Shown: positions 44,921-54,658 of the stretch, one piece after another
Layout of the letters: each line of letters opens with the position of its first letter
Position numbering within the stretch: position 1 is the first letter of the stretch
Source of the DNA: Chitinophaga sp. 180180018-3
GTDB lineage: Bacteria > Bacteroidota > Bacteroidia > Chitinophagales > Chitinophagaceae
Length of the DNA stretch: 64,000 bases
NCBI RefSeq assembly: GCF_037893185.1
Contig: NZ_CP140772.1
Coordinates: forward strand, 7,618,001 to 7,682,000
Direction: 5' to 3'
The notes under the pieces: generated by a model
What the model was told of the DNA's origin: nothing
What the model saw: only the letters and a program-made list of their open reading frames with translations
Databases searched by the model: none
Program-made: the position numbers and the translations under genes

Positions 44921-47900
44921 TTAGAAAGTAAGATCAATGCCTGCATTAAAGTTTTTCTGTTGCGGATAATAGCCGCCTGCACCTCTTGTCACTGCTTCAG
45001 GATCAAACTCTTTCAGCTGGCTCCAGGTAAAAAGATTAAATGCAGATACGTATAGCCTTAACCGTTGTATACCGCTTCCTTTGAGCAGGGTGTTGGCGAA
45101 ATTGTATCCCAGGTCTATCGATTTAAGACGGGCATAGCCGGCTTTGCGCAGCCAGAGGTCTGAATCGCGGTTATTCATAGAACGGCCGCCTATCCATGCC
45201 AGCGGAAATCTGGCGTTGGGATTTTGTGATGTCCAGCTGTCAGTGAAATAGGCGAAGCTGTTACCCTCGCTGTTTGTGAACATGGTCCGGGCATCTCCCT
45301 GCAACATGAAAGTGCGCAGTGCGGCGCCCTGTATCAGGAAGTGCAGATCGAAACCTTTGTAACTGCAGCCTGCGGCCAGGCCGTACATAATGCGTGGGGT
45401 ATTGCCATAGTTGGAAAGTACTTCCTGATCCTGCGCATCTATTTTCCCGTCATGATTAACATCGGCATATTTGATATCACCAGCCAGTGAATGTTGTCCG
45501 AACTGGGATCCACCGAACCAATCCTCTGCTTCTTTCTGGCTTTTAAAAATGCCCAATGCATGATAACCTGCTACAAACCCGAGCGGCCTGCCCAATTGTT
45601 TCTGGAAATCAAGGGCATTGGCAGGATCATCTATCTGTGTCACTTTATTAGTGGCAAAACTACCAGAGAGGCGTATGTCGTAAGTGACTGCACCGATGTT
45701 GTTGCGATGGTAAAGACTTAACTCCATACCGTGGCTTTTCATCTGGGCATAATTTTCTGCAGGAAGACTGCGGCCAAATGTAGCGGGTACTGACCTTACC
45801 CGGCTCCAGAGGATATCTTTGGTAGACCGGGAGAAGTAATCGAATTCAATGCCCAGCAGGCCTTTCCAGAGTTCTGCGTCGAGCCCGATGTTATTGTTGT
45901 CCTGTTTTTCCCAGGTAATACCGGTATTCGGATATACGCCGTAATTCAGGGCTGATGCGGCTTTGCCGTCCATGATGGGACCACTGCTGGTATTGATGTT
46001 GTAAATGTCCTGGAACTGGAAAGCATCTACCCGGTCGTTACCTATAACGCCTTTGGATACACGTAGTTTCAGGCTATTCACAAATTGTAATGCTGCGGCA
46101 TTTTTAAAGAAGGATTCTTCTGATATGCGCCATCCGGCTGATACTGCCGGGAAGAAGCCGAAGCGATGATTACGCGGGAAGCGGTACGATCCGTCGTAGC
46201 GGAAAGAACCTTCCAGCAGGTATTTGTCGTGATAGGCGTAATTCACACGTCCCACAAGGCTGCGGCGGGCATCTTTCAGCAGGCTGGTACCGGTCACACT
46301 CTGGTTAGCCGGACCGCTGTAGTACAGTTCATCCCTCAGTGTATTCGGAAAGTCGGCTTTGGTGGCCTGCAGGTTATCGCCCTGGATACCATATTGTTCA
46401 TATAACAGTAACGCCCCTACGGAATGTTTGTTGAAGGCACCTGCATAATTGAGAGAAATGTTATAGGTGGTAGTAGTCAGCGGAGTATAGGTTTCGGTAA
46501 GAGATGCCGGAGAACCAACTGCTTTTACGCCGGTAACATTGCCCTGGTTGTCTTCATTGTACAACAGGTAAGGGGTGGCAAAATACTTATCGAAAAGATG
46601 ATCCTTTATCACGGCAGCAGTACCTTTCAGCGAGAGTCCTTTGGTGATGAAGGGAAGCTGCTGATCGAAGAAGATGGTACCGGCATATTGGTTGTCGGTG
46701 GTGTGGCGGTAGCCGGAACCGTTTACAATCTGTACCGGATGCGGGCCGTTGGCATTGTACGGATGGCCACTGGGCGTATAGGCCGGCACATCGGGCCTTG
46801 TACGCAGCGCTTCCGCGAAGATGAAGAATTCATCGAAACCAGGTGTGGAGGTCAGTCCCTGTTCGCCCGACAGGTTAAGGCCTATTGTGAGTGTTTTCGT
46901 AATATCCGCATCCATATTGGCGCGCAGGTTATAGCGCTGATAGCTGATATGGTTGTACATACCTTCCTGATCGGTATAGCCCAATGAAGCATAGTAACGA
47001 ATGGCCCCGTTGCCGCCGTTAACAGAGAGGTTATGTTTGGTTTGCGGGCTGTTCTGCCGGAACGTTTCCTTATACCAGTTGGTGCCGGTTTTACCGGATT
47101 TAAAATCTGCCAGTTCTGCATCGGTGAAAACCGGAGAGCTGCCCTGGTTCTGAAGGGCCTGGTTACGGTATACCGCATATTCGTACGGACTCATGATCCG
47201 CGGATAACCGGTAGGACGCTGTATACCGGCCATACCGGAATAATTGATCACGGGCTTGCCTTTATGACCGCGTTTGGTAGTAATAAGAAAGACGCCATTA
47301 GCAGCGCGTGCGCCATATACAGCCGCTGCGGAGGCATCTTTCAATACGGAGAAACTTTCCACATCAGCAGGATCGATGTCGTCCATGGTATTACGAACGA
47401 TGCCATCTACCACGATGAGCGGGGAGTTATCGTTCAGCGTGCTGACGCCCCTGATCTGCAGTATGGAGCCGCTACCGGGCTTTCCGCTGGGGTTGGTGGC
47501 AATCACACCCGGAAGGCGGCCGGCGATACTGTTGGTGATATTGGCTACCGGCTGTTTTTCCAGCTCTTTGCCATTAATAGTGGCAACAGAACCGGTCAGG
47601 TTTACTCTTTTCTGCGTGCCGTACCCAACTACCACTACTTCACCGAGTGCAGTGGATGCTTCTTCCAGTGAAACATCGATCACGGTTCTGCCATCGCAGC
47701 GGATTTCACGCGGCGCATAACCGATGGCACTAAAGGTGAGCAGACTTTCCTTTCCGGGAACGGACAATGTGTAACGTCCGTCGGTGCCGGTATTCATACC
47801 GGTTTGAGAACCTTTTACCATTACGGTAACTCCCGGGATGGGATTGTTTTTGTCGTCTTTCACAACACCTGAAACGGTCAGTGATTGTGCGTGAGTGGTT

Positions 47901-47992
47901 GGTGCATACAGCTGCAACAGACAGGTTAGTAGCAGCGAAAGGAGCAATTGGAGTGCGTGCGGGCATGATGCCCGACTGGAGATTCTGGTCAT
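44921..47992 (-). CDS. SusC/RagA family TonB-linked outer-membrane transporter
   Basis: About 1023 residues from the ATG at 47992; an in-frame ATG at 48055 adds 21 residues and is possible. The signal peptide is followed by a carboxypeptidase-D-like domain (TVSGVVKDDKNNPIPG), a plug domain (VVVVGYGTQKR, GRLPGV, IRGVSTLNDNSPLIVVDG) and a 22-stranded barrel ending in aromatic FNAGIDLTF. It imports the oligosaccharide bound by SusD with energy from TonB. Start choice rests on the signal peptide; three copies of ACCAGAATC straddle it. Confidence 0.93.
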   Translation of the reverse strand: MTRISSRASCPHALQLLLSLLLTCLLQLYAPTTHAQSLTVSGVVKDDKNNPIPGVTVMVKGSQTGMNTGTDGRYTLSVPGKESLLTFSAIGYAPREIRCDGRTVIDVSLEEASTALGEVVVVGYGTQKRVNLTGSVATINGKELEKQPVANITNSIAGRLPGVIATNPSGKPGSGSILQIRGVSTLNDNSPLIVVDGIVRNTMDDIDPADVESFSVLKDASAAAVYGARAANGVFLITTKRGHKGKPVINYSGMAGIQRPTGYPRIMSPYEYAVYRNQALQNQGSSPVFTDAELADFKSGKTGTNWYKETFRQNSPQTKHNLSVNGGNGAIRYYASLGYTDQEGMYNHISYQRYNLRANMDADITKTLTIGLNLSGEQGLTSTPGFDEFFIFAEALRTRPDVPAYTPSGHPYNANGPHPVQIVNGSGYRHTTDNQYAGTIFFDQQLPFITKGLSLKGTAAVIKDHLFDKYFATPYLLYNEDNQGNVTGVKAVGSPASLTETYTPLTTTTYNISLNYAGAFNKHSVGALLLYEQYGIQGDNLQATKADFPNTLRDELYYSGPANQSVTGTSLLKDARRSLVGRVNYAYHDKYLLEGSFRYDGSYRFPRNHRFGFFPAVSAGWRISEESFFKNAAALQFVNSLKLRVSKGVIGNDRVDAFQFQDIYNINTSSGPIMDGKAASALNYGVYPNTGITWEKQDNNNIGLDAELWKGLLGIEFDYFSRSTKDILWSRVRSVPATFGRSLPAENYAQMKSHGMELSLYHRNNIGAVTYDIRLSGSFATNKVTQIDDPANALDFQKQLGRPLGFVAGYHALGIFKSQKEAEDWFGGSQFGQHSLAGDIKYADVNHDGKIDAQDQEVLSNYGNTPRIMYGLAAGCSYKGFDLHFLIQGAALRTFMLQGDARTMFTNSEGNSFAYFTDSWTSQNPNARFPLAWIGGRSMNNRDSDLWLRKAGYARLKSIDLGYNFANTLLKGSGIQRLRLYVSAFNLFTWSQLKEFDPEAVTRGAGGYYPQQKNFNAGIDLTF

Positions 47993-48003
47993 GACTGAAT
48001 AAT

Positions 48004-48038
48004 TGATTCTGGTGGTGGATAAATGATTCTGGTGGTGG
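48004..48038. repeat. Direct repeat in the SusC leader
   Basis: TGATTCTGGTGGTGG occurs at 48004-48018 and 48024-48038, exactly 20 bp apart. A shorter copy, GATTCTGGT, lies at 47981-47989 within the first codons. It may be a regulatory element, or a slippage product near the alternative starts. Confidence 0.6.
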
Positions 48039-48078
48039 TGGCGAAGTGTGAACATTCATCGTTTGCCGGCGCTGTTGA

Positions 48079-48936
48079 TCAGAGCCGGTAAATTCTTACA
48101 GCATTCTCATGGAATAAGCCTGTCAGTTCTTTTGGTGTACATGTTGAGAGTGCCTGTAGTAAAGCTTCGAGCCATTGACGGTAAGTGCCGGCCAGCAACA
48201 GCACGGGCCAGTCGCTGCCGAACAGCAAACGTTCAGGGCCGAAGCAACTAAAGGCGTGGTGGATATATGGCGCCAGTATCTCCGGTGTCCAGCCTGTATG
48301 TGCGGCTTCTGTGATCAGCCCGGATAATTTGGCGCAAAGATTCGGGAATGCAGCCAGTTTGTCTGCGTTTCTTTTGAAGTCGTCCAGTCTGTTGTTCCTG
48401 ATATCCGGTTTGCCAAGGTGGTCCAGTATAAACGGCGTATCCGGGCAGGCGGCTATCATGTTGATGGTATGTGGTATGGCATGCGGCTTTACACTGATAT
48501 CGAGAGAAAGATGATATTCCGGCAGCAGTTGCAACGCATCGAGGTAACCGGTGCTGCAACATAGCCGGGGATCATCGTCATACATTCTCCTGATGCCTTT
48601 TACCAGCGGGTTGCCGGTGAGTTCGTGCAGCATCGTAGCTACTGCCCTGCCCTGTTCCAGTGGTGCATAGGCAACGATGCCACGGATACGATCGTCGGCC
48701 TGCGCCTGTTGCATTACCAGTTCAATTTCCTGTAAGCATTGATCAGGGCGGCATTCGGCCTGCACGAATACCATACCGCTGATGGGAACGCCGGCGGTTG
48801 CCTGTTGATAATCTGTTATGAGATATGGCCGGTGTATCCCGGGAAACTCCTCCAGCCATGGATATTCCAGCCGGAGGGGATCCCAGAGATGTAGATGTGT
48901 ATCAATAACGGGAATGGCGGTCAGGAGATGGTTCAT
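48079..48936 (-). CDS. Amidohydrolase, sugar-lactonase type (L-fucono/L-rhamnono-lactonase-like)
   Basis: 285 residues, TIM barrel of the COG3618 amidohydrolase group. Metal motif [10 protein letters not shown] at the N-terminus, [19 protein letters not shown] and LLFGSDWP match lactonases that open L-fucono-, L-rhamnono- or galactaro-lactones. In a sugar-oxidation pathway it would hydrolyse the lactone formed by the dehydrogenase. It overlaps the dehydratase gene by ATGA, so the two are translationally coupled. Confidence 0.87.
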   Translation of the reverse strand: MNHLLTAIPVIDTHLHLWDPLRLEYPWLEEFPGIHRPYLITDYQQATAGVPISGMVFVQAECRPDQCLQEIELVMQQAQADDRIRGIVAYAPLEQGRAVATMLHELTGNPLVKGIRRMYDDDPRLCCSTGYLDALQLLPEYHLSLDISVKPHAIPHTINMIAACPDTPFILDHLGKPDIRNNRLDDFKRNADKLAAFPNLCAKLSGLITEAAHTGWTPEILAPYIHHAFSCFGPERLLFGSDWPVLLLAGTYRQWLEALLQALSTCTPKELTGLFHENAVRIYRL

Positions 48937-50672
48937 GTCTTGGCTGTTTTGTATTGTGATGCCAGCTTGCGCAACCAGGATAGTTCGTCTGTTACACAGC
49001 CCTCGGTAGCAGATGAAACCGTGAGGCTGTATTTATACAATACCCCCTTTTGATATTTGAGCGCAGGTGGCTGCCAGGCCGATCTGCGGCGGGCAATTTC
49101 CTCGTCTGTTAAACTAACTTCAATACTGTTGTTCACGGTGTTGATGGTGATCTTGTCGCCGTTTTGCAACAGGGCAATCAGTCCGCCATCGTATGCTTCC
49201 GGTGTAATATGGCCAATTACAAAACCATGCGTGCCACCGGAGAAACGGCCATCGGTAACCACTGCTACATCTTTGCCCAGGCCTGCTCCCATGAGGGTGG
49301 CCGTGGCTTTCAGCATTTCGGGCATACCAGGGCCGCCGCGTGGGCCTTCGTAACGGATCACCACTACATCGCCCGGAACTACCTGTTGTTGTTCTATGGC
49401 TGCGATGGCGGCAAACTCTCCGTCGAATACCTTGGCCGGGCCCTCAAAAAATTCTCCTTCTTTTCCTGTGATCTTCGCTACGGCTCCTTCCGGGGCGAGG
49501 TTCCCATACAGGATCTGCAGGTGCCCATTGGGCTTCAGTGGCTGGGAAATCGGGTGTAATATGCCCCTGGCAGGATCTGCGGGAGGAACCTCCTGCAGGT
49601 TTTCAACGAGTGTTTTACCGGTCACCGTCAGGCAGTTGCCGTCCAGGAAACCTGCTTCCAGCAACGTTTTCATGATGGCTGGTATACCTCCTGCCTGGTG
49701 TACATCTTCCATGAGATATTTTCCGCTGGGTTTCAGATCGGCCAACAGCGGGGTGCTGTTACTGATTCGCTGAAAATCGTCGAGTCCCAGTGCTATGTCT
49801 GCCGCCCTTGCGATGGCGATAAGATGAAGCACCGCATTGGTAGAGCCTCCCAGCGCCATTGTTAGCGTGATGGCGTTTTCGAAGGAGGCTTTTGTGAGAA
49901 TATCTTTTGGCTTAATATCCTTCTCCAGCAAGCGATATAATGCCTGTCCAACCTCCAGGCATTCTTTTTCTTTTTCCTTGCTCAGTGCCGGATTGGAAGA
50001 GCTGTATGGCAAGCAAAGTCCCAACGCCTCTATGGCGGCCGACATGGTATTGGCGGTATACATGCCGCCACAAGCGCCGGCGCCGGGGCAGGCATTGCGG
50101 ATGATGCCCTCAAAATCGGCAGATGATAATTTACCGGCCAGCTTCTCCCCATAGGCCTCCAGCGTTGAAAGCACGTTGATTTTTTTGTCTTTGTAAATAC
50201 CAGACCCGATGGTGCCTCCGTATACCATGATGGCAGGGCGGTTCAGCCGGCACATGGCCATAACGGCGCCGGGCATATTTTTATCACAGCCCATAATGGT
50301 GATCAGTCCATCATACCACTGAGCATTGACGATGGTTTCAATTGAATCTGCGATGATGTCGCGTGAGGGCAGCGAGAAACGCATGCCTGCCGTGCCCATG
50401 GTGAGTGCGTCGCTTACTCCGATGGTGTTAAAGATCAGTCCTACCATACCCGCATCGGTAACGCCCTGCTTTACTATCGCGGCAAGCGCATTGAGATGAA
50501 GATTACAAGGGTTTCCTTCAAAACCCGCGCTGGCAATGCCTGTCTGGGGTTTGTTAAGATCTTCCGGTGTGAGGCCAGCCCCATGAAGCATGGCCCTGGA
50601 AGAAGGTTGACTGATGTTCTGCGTAAGCACACTGCTATACCTGTTTAACCGATTATCCATACATTGTTGCAT
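48933..50672 (-). CDS. IlvD/Edd family dehydratase, probably acting on a sugar acid
   Basis: 579 residues. Iron-sulfur and catalytic motifs are intact: [58 protein letters not shown] and [17 protein letters not shown]. The sequence looks closest to dihydroxy-acid dehydratase (IlvD) of branched-chain synthesis, yet no ilv gene is nearby and it is coupled to a sugar lactonase, so dehydration of an aldonate to a 2-keto-3-deoxy acid is the likely job. An ATG four codons in (50660) is an alternative start. Confidence 0.88.
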   Translation of the reverse strand: MQQCMDNRLNRYSSVLTQNISQPSSRAMLHGAGLTPEDLNKPQTGIASAGFEGNPCNLHLNALAAIVKQGVTDAGMVGLIFNTIGVSDALTMGTAGMRFSLPSRDIIADSIETIVNAQWYDGLITIMGCDKNMPGAVMAMCRLNRPAIMVYGGTIGSGIYKDKKINVLSTLEAYGEKLAGKLSSADFEGIIRNACPGAGACGGMYTANTMSAAIEALGLCLPYSSSNPALSKEKEKECLEVGQALYRLLEKDIKPKDILTKASFENAITLTMALGGSTNAVLHLIAIARAADIALGLDDFQRISNSTPLLADLKPSGKYLMEDVHQAGGIPAIMKTLLEAGFLDGNCLTVTGKTLVENLQEVPPADPARGILHPISQPLKPNGHLQILYGNLAPEGAVAKITGKEGEFFEGPAKVFDGEFAAIAAIEQQQVVPGDVVVIRYEGPRGGPGMPEMLKATATLMGAGLGKDVAVVTDGRFSGGTHGFVIGHITPEAYDGGLIALLQNGDKITINTVNNSIEVSLTDEEIARRRSAWQPPALKYQKGVLYKYSLTVSSATEGCVTDELSWLRKLASQYKTAKT

Positions 50673-50743
50673 TTGAAAAATTAGAGCAAAGAAATCCCAG
50701 GCACCTGCGGGTGCAGTTGCTTACCTGTTGTTCTCCGTAAAAA

Positions 50744-51829
50744 TTATATCTGATGTTGAATCGTCGTACCGCCTGCATCGCTGGAAGCATAGGCCGCTTC
50801 CACCAGCTGCATGGTCTTGTATGCGCTGTCTATATGGTTGACCAATATTGATGACGTTCCTTCTGCGTAGCACATGAGATTGGCCATGGATGCAAGAAAC
50901 GCATCCGGCATCCAGGTGCCGTTTAACTGCACCGGCTTCCACTCCGGTGGCTTGCCGTTTTCCAGCAGCACGTATTCAAAAGTATCCGGCACACCGTGAG
51001 GATAATCGATGTTCAGGCCCAGCGTGGTGATGATGGCGCCTTTGGTGCCTTCCCATTTAATGAACGAATCCTGGTGCTTCAGGCCAAATTCATGACCGTG
51101 GTTGGTATTGATGAAAGCCCTTACCGCATCATTGTAATCCAGTATGATCACTGAGCGGGTAGATGCAAGCTGCATCATTTTGGGGTGTTGCACCGTTTTA
51201 GCATAGATGCTGTCCGGCTCTCCCAGGAAATAGCGCAGCAGATCCATGTAGTGGATGCTGTGATACAGCATTTCCATGCGCGGGATACCAAAGAGGAATT
51301 CCCACAGATGCCACGGGTGATAGATGTTCATGCGGATCTCCATATCGTGGAGGGTACCTATCAGGCCCTGGCTGATGATATCTTTGGCGGCGGCAACAGC
51401 AGGGATGAAACGCATCTGGAAATTTACGGCAGCAATAAACTGTTTTTGACGGCAAAGCTGCATGATGTTGTCGGCCGCCGGCAGGGTTTCTCCCATTGGC
51501 TTCTGCATCAATACTACCGCTTTCTGCGGCAGTTGTTCCAGTATGGAGGGCAGTACCGAAGCTGGTACGGCAATATCGAAAATAACGTCCGTGGGTACGT
51601 TTGCTATCAGTTCGGCAGTATTGTTATATACACGTGGAATATTGAATTGCGTAGCCAGCTGCTGCGCTTTTTCCAGGGCAGGATCGCAGATGGCTACTAT
51701 CTCCCAGCCGGCTTTGCGGTAGGCCGGCAGATGTGCCCCTTCTACAATGCCGCCTGCACCGATAATGGCGATAGGTCGTGGATGCACAGGAAGCTGAGGT
51801 TGATAGTTGATCGTGATATCTGCTTGCAT
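50744..51829 (-). CDS. Gfo/Idh/MocA family oxidoreductase
   Basis: 361 residues. Rossmann motif IGAGGIVEGAH, VAICDP, then VLMQKPMGETL where the family usually has EKP (Glu to Gln, Lys kept), and the Gfo/Idh C-terminal sheet with HSIHYMDLLRYFLGE. In this operon it is the best candidate for the sugar dehydrogenase that makes the lactone. It is the first gene of the minus arm, transcribed from the control region shared with the AraC regulator. Confidence 0.88.
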   Translation of the reverse strand: MQADITINYQPQLPVHPRPIAIIGAGGIVEGAHLPAYRKAGWEIVAICDPALEKAQQLATQFNIPRVYNNTAELIANVPTDVIFDIAVPASVLPSILEQLPQKAVVLMQKPMGETLPAADNIMQLCRQKQFIAAVNFQMRFIPAVAAAKDIISQGLIGTLHDMEIRMNIYHPWHLWEFLFGIPRMEMLYHSIHYMDLLRYFLGEPDSIYAKTVQHPKMMQLASTRSVIILDYNDAVRAFINTNHGHEFGLKHQDSFIKWEGTKGAIITTLGLNIDYPHGVPDTFEYVLLENGKPPEWKPVQLNGTWMPDAFLASMANLMCYAEGTSSILVNHIDSAYKTMQLVEAAYASSDAGGTTIQHQI

Positions 51830-51894
51830 GAATCAAATTTCTTCCAAAATAACTGATCAAACCAACACTTTAAGAGACATTACCTGCACTATTT

Positions 51895-51962
51895 TGACCA
51901 TTTTTGGGAATTAGCAGGCCAAATAGATTATATTAGTGCTATAGCCCGACCAAAAACGGTCA
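51895..51962. promoter_or_regulatory. Divergent overlapping promoters with inverted 13-mers
   Basis: TGACCATTTTTGG (51895-51907) and CCAAAAACGGTCA (51950-51962) are inverted copies with one mismatch. Each holds a TTTG that could be the -33 element: rightward 51903-51906 with TATATTAG (51929-51936), spacer 22; leftward 51954-51951 with TCTATTTG (51927-51920), spacer 23. The two promoters overlap back to back. The 13-mers are likely binding sites of the AraC regulator encoded on the right. Confidence 0.6.
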
Positions 51963-51963
51963 T

Positions 51964-52842
51964 ATGAAAGCGATTTTACAAAAGGTACCGGTTTCAACAG
52001 ATGCGTCGTTCGCCGTTCAGGTGTTCTGTTCTCCTTATTTCGATACGCCCTGGCATTTTCATCCGGAGTGTGAGCTGGTGTTGGTGCTGAAGGGAGATGG
52101 GAAACGCTTTGTGGGCGACAGTATTACGGATTTTGTTCCGGGAGATTTGGTATTGCTGGGTTCCAACCTGCCGCATTGGTACAGGAACGGTGCTGCTTAT
52201 TACGCCAATGATCCTTCGCTGGAAGCGAAATCGCTCGTGATCCAGTTCAACAGGGAGTTCCTGGGCAGCAGCTTTTTCGGATTGCCTGAAACAGCAGGGA
52301 TTAAAAAACTACTCGACAGATCCAGGCAGGGCATCTGTATCACCGGCCGTACCCGTGAAGTAGTAGCAGGGAAAATGCATCAGATTGTAGACAGCGACGG
52401 AATGGACCGCCTGCTGCAGTTATTGTCGATATTGCATGTGGTGGCCGGCTCGGCCGACTGCCGCCTGCTTTCCAGTCAGGGTGCCACGGGGATTAACGTA
52501 AAGGATTCCGAGCGCGTCAACCGGATTTATGAATTTGTAATGCGGCATTTCACAGATCCGATTTCCACCAATGAAGTGTCGAATGCCATTAATATGAGCC
52601 CTTCTGCATTCTGCCGTTATTTTAAAAAACGTACGCGCAAGAATTTTACACATTTTCTGAATGAGTTACGAATAGGACATGCCTGTAAGCTATTGCAGGA
52701 AGAAGATCTCAGCGTAACGGAAATCTGTTTTATGAGTGGTTATAACAGCATTTCTTATTTCAACCGTCAGTTCAAGAATTTTAAAAAGAAAACTCCACAG
52801 GCGTTCAAGCAGGAGTATATGCAACGAAAGAGTTTTGTGTAA
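51964..52842 (+). CDS. AraC family regulator with cupin sensing domain
   Basis: 292 residues. The N-terminal cupin (PWHFHPECELVLVLKGDGKR, then VPGDLVLLGSNLPHWY) is typical of sugar-responsive AraC proteins. The C-terminal helix-turn-helix pair contains INMSPSAFCRYFKKRT and CFMSGYNSISYFNRQFK. The ATG lies one base after the right inverted 13-mer. It is divergent from the sugar operon and so probably controls both directions. Confidence 0.92.
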   Translation: MKAILQKVPVSTDASFAVQVFCSPYFDTPWHFHPECELVLVLKGDGKRFVGDSITDFVPGDLVLLGSNLPHWYRNGAAYYANDPSLEAKSLVIQFNREFLGSSFFGLPETAGIKKLLDRSRQGICITGRTREVVAGKMHQIVDSDGMDRLLQLLSILHVVAGSADCRLLSSQGATGINVKDSERVNRIYEFVMRHFTDPISTNEVSNAINMSPSAFCRYFKKRTRKNFTHFLNELRIGHACKLLQEEDLSVTEICFMSGYNSISYFNRQFKNFKKKTPQAFKQEYMQRKSFV

Positions 52843-52883
52843 ACGCTGGTGGAAAATTGTTCCCGGAAATTAAGATGATCATT

Positions 52884-54404
52884 ATGAAAAACATTTTCCT
52901 ATTTACCTTCCTCGTTATGCACATGGCATTTACACAAGCCCAACATCAGGTTAACCAGAGAAAAACTGCAAATGGTATTGTTGAAGGCACGGTAGAAAAA
53001 AGTGGTATCCTTTCTTTCAAAGGTATTCCTTACGCGGCGCCGCCCGTGGGCGATCTGCGATGGAAAGCGCCACAGCCGGCAAGCAACTGGGATGGCGTTC
53101 GAAAGGCTGCCAGCTTCGGACCCCGTGCCATGCAGCCACCTATTTTCGGGGATATGGTGTTTCGCTCAGATGGGATGAGCGAGGATTGTCTTTACCTCAA
53201 CGTATGGACCCCTGCAAAGAAAGCGGCGGAGCGCCTTCCGGTGCTGGTGTATTTTTATGGCGGCGGCCTTGTTGCCGGCGATGGTTCTGAACCGCGCTAC
53301 GATGGAGAAAATATGGCGAGGAAAGGAATTGTTACACTGACGGTGAATTACCGGCTCGGCGTTTTCGGCTTTCTCTCGCATCCCGGGCTGACTGCTGAAT
53401 CTCCGGTGCATGCCTCCGGGAATTACGGTTTCCTGGATCAGGCAGCGGCCTTGAAATGGGTGTGGGAAAACATCGCTGCGTTTGGCGGTGATCCGGAGCG
53501 CGTCACCATTGCAGGAGAATCGGCGGGTTCGATATCCGTTAGTGCATTGATGGCATCTCCCCTTTCCCGGACGCTGATAGCCGGTGCGATCGGAGAAAGT
53601 GGTTCTTTGCTTGGCACGCTGCCGGCAGTGCCGCTGAGCAATGGCGAAAGCACTGGTAAACAGTTTGCAGAAAGTGTGAACGCCTCATCCCTTACCGATT
53701 TACGGGCGCTTCCGGCAGAGAAGATATTGGAAGCTGCCACTAAGTTCGGGCCGTTCCGCATTTCCCCGGTGATAGATGGATACTTCCTGCCTGAAAGCGT
53801 GTATAACATCTACGCTGCGGGAAAACAATCGCATGTTCCCCTGCTTGCAGGCTGGAATTCGGAAGAGTCGAACTATCGCGGCATACTGGAAAATCAGCCG
53901 CCCACGAAAGAGAATTTTGCGAAGGCAGTGCAACGCCTGTACGGAGAAAAAGCAGCACAGGTGCTGGAAACCTATCAGGCAGCCACAGATGCCGCAGTAG
54001 AGAAGGTGGCCGGCGACCTGGCCAGCGATCGCTTTATCGGTTTCAGTACCTGGAAGTGGATAGATCAACAGGCAAAGACCAATACCAAACCGGTGTATCG
54101 CTACCTTTATTCCCGTCCCCGCCCCGGAGCAAAAGGTGCGGTGCATTCAGCAGAAATAGAATATGCTTTGGGTAATCTTGCCACCAACAAAGTATTTGCC
54201 TGGACACCTGACGACTATAAAGTGTCGGCCATCTTACAGGATTATTTCGCCAATTTCATCAAAAAAGGAAATCCAAATGGAAAGGGATTGCCGGAGTGGC
54301 CTGCTATTCAAGGGGAAGATGTACCCGTGATGAATATTGATGTGAAGACGCAAATGCAGAAAGAGCTGTTTCGGAAAAGATATGTATTACTGGATGGTTT
54401 TTAG
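52884..54404 (+). CDS. Secreted type-B carboxylesterase
   Basis: 506 residues from the ATG at 52884 (other ATG 52875). The signal peptide ends near TQAQ. Family features: GIPYAAPPVGDLRW, SEDCLYLNVW, the oxyanion VYFYGGGL, nucleophile motif GESAGS, and a C-terminal His region near GAVHSAEIEYALGN. It hydrolyses carboxylic esters in the periplasm. It follows the AraC gene by about 40 bases on the same strand and is probably part of the glycan locus, removing ester groups. Confidence 0.92.
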   Translation: MKNIFLFTFLVMHMAFTQAQHQVNQRKTANGIVEGTVEKSGILSFKGIPYAAPPVGDLRWKAPQPASNWDGVRKAASFGPRAMQPPIFGDMVFRSDGMSEDCLYLNVWTPAKKAAERLPVLVYFYGGGLVAGDGSEPRYDGENMARKGIVTLTVNYRLGVFGFLSHPGLTAESPVHASGNYGFLDQAAALKWVWENIAAFGGDPERVTIAGESAGSISVSALMASPLSRTLIAGAIGESGSLLGTLPAVPLSNGESTGKQFAESVNASSLTDLRALPAEKILEAATKFGPFRISPVIDGYFLPESVYNIYAAGKQSHVPLLAGWNSEESNYRGILENQPPTKENFAKAVQRLYGEKAAQVLETYQAATDAAVEKVAGDLASDRFIGFSTWKWIDQQAKTNTKPVYRYLYSRPRPGAKGAVHSAEIEYALGNLATNKVFAWTPDDYKVSAILQDYFANFIKKGNPNGKGLPEWPAIQGEDVPVMNIDVKTQMQKELFRKRYVLLDGF

Positions 54405-54615
54405 CCTTTGCCTGCCCCGCCGGAGATAGCTGCTGCACTACCTCCGGTCCGGTAACAGGCTGCATCAACATTCCACACCGAGCCTATCCGCACTTTTTTG
54501 AGTTGACTATACGTTAGAATCGCCGGAGCGGTCAGCCGCTCATTGGAAAACAAAGCGAGAAGGTGAGTGGAAGGATGCGGTTTTGTTGTAACGCTTAATC
54601 AAAAAAACTTATAGT

Positions 54616-54652
54616 GTAAAGAGCCATTGCCATTTTGGCAATGGCTCTTTAC
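54616..54652 (-). terminator. Terminator of the second SusCD operon
   Basis: A perfect 16-bp stem (GTAAAGAGCCATTGCC with its complement) with loop ATTTT. On the minus strand a run of seven T follows after nine bases. It lies seven bases after the susD stop. Confidence 0.85.
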
Positions 54653-54658
54653 GGATTA

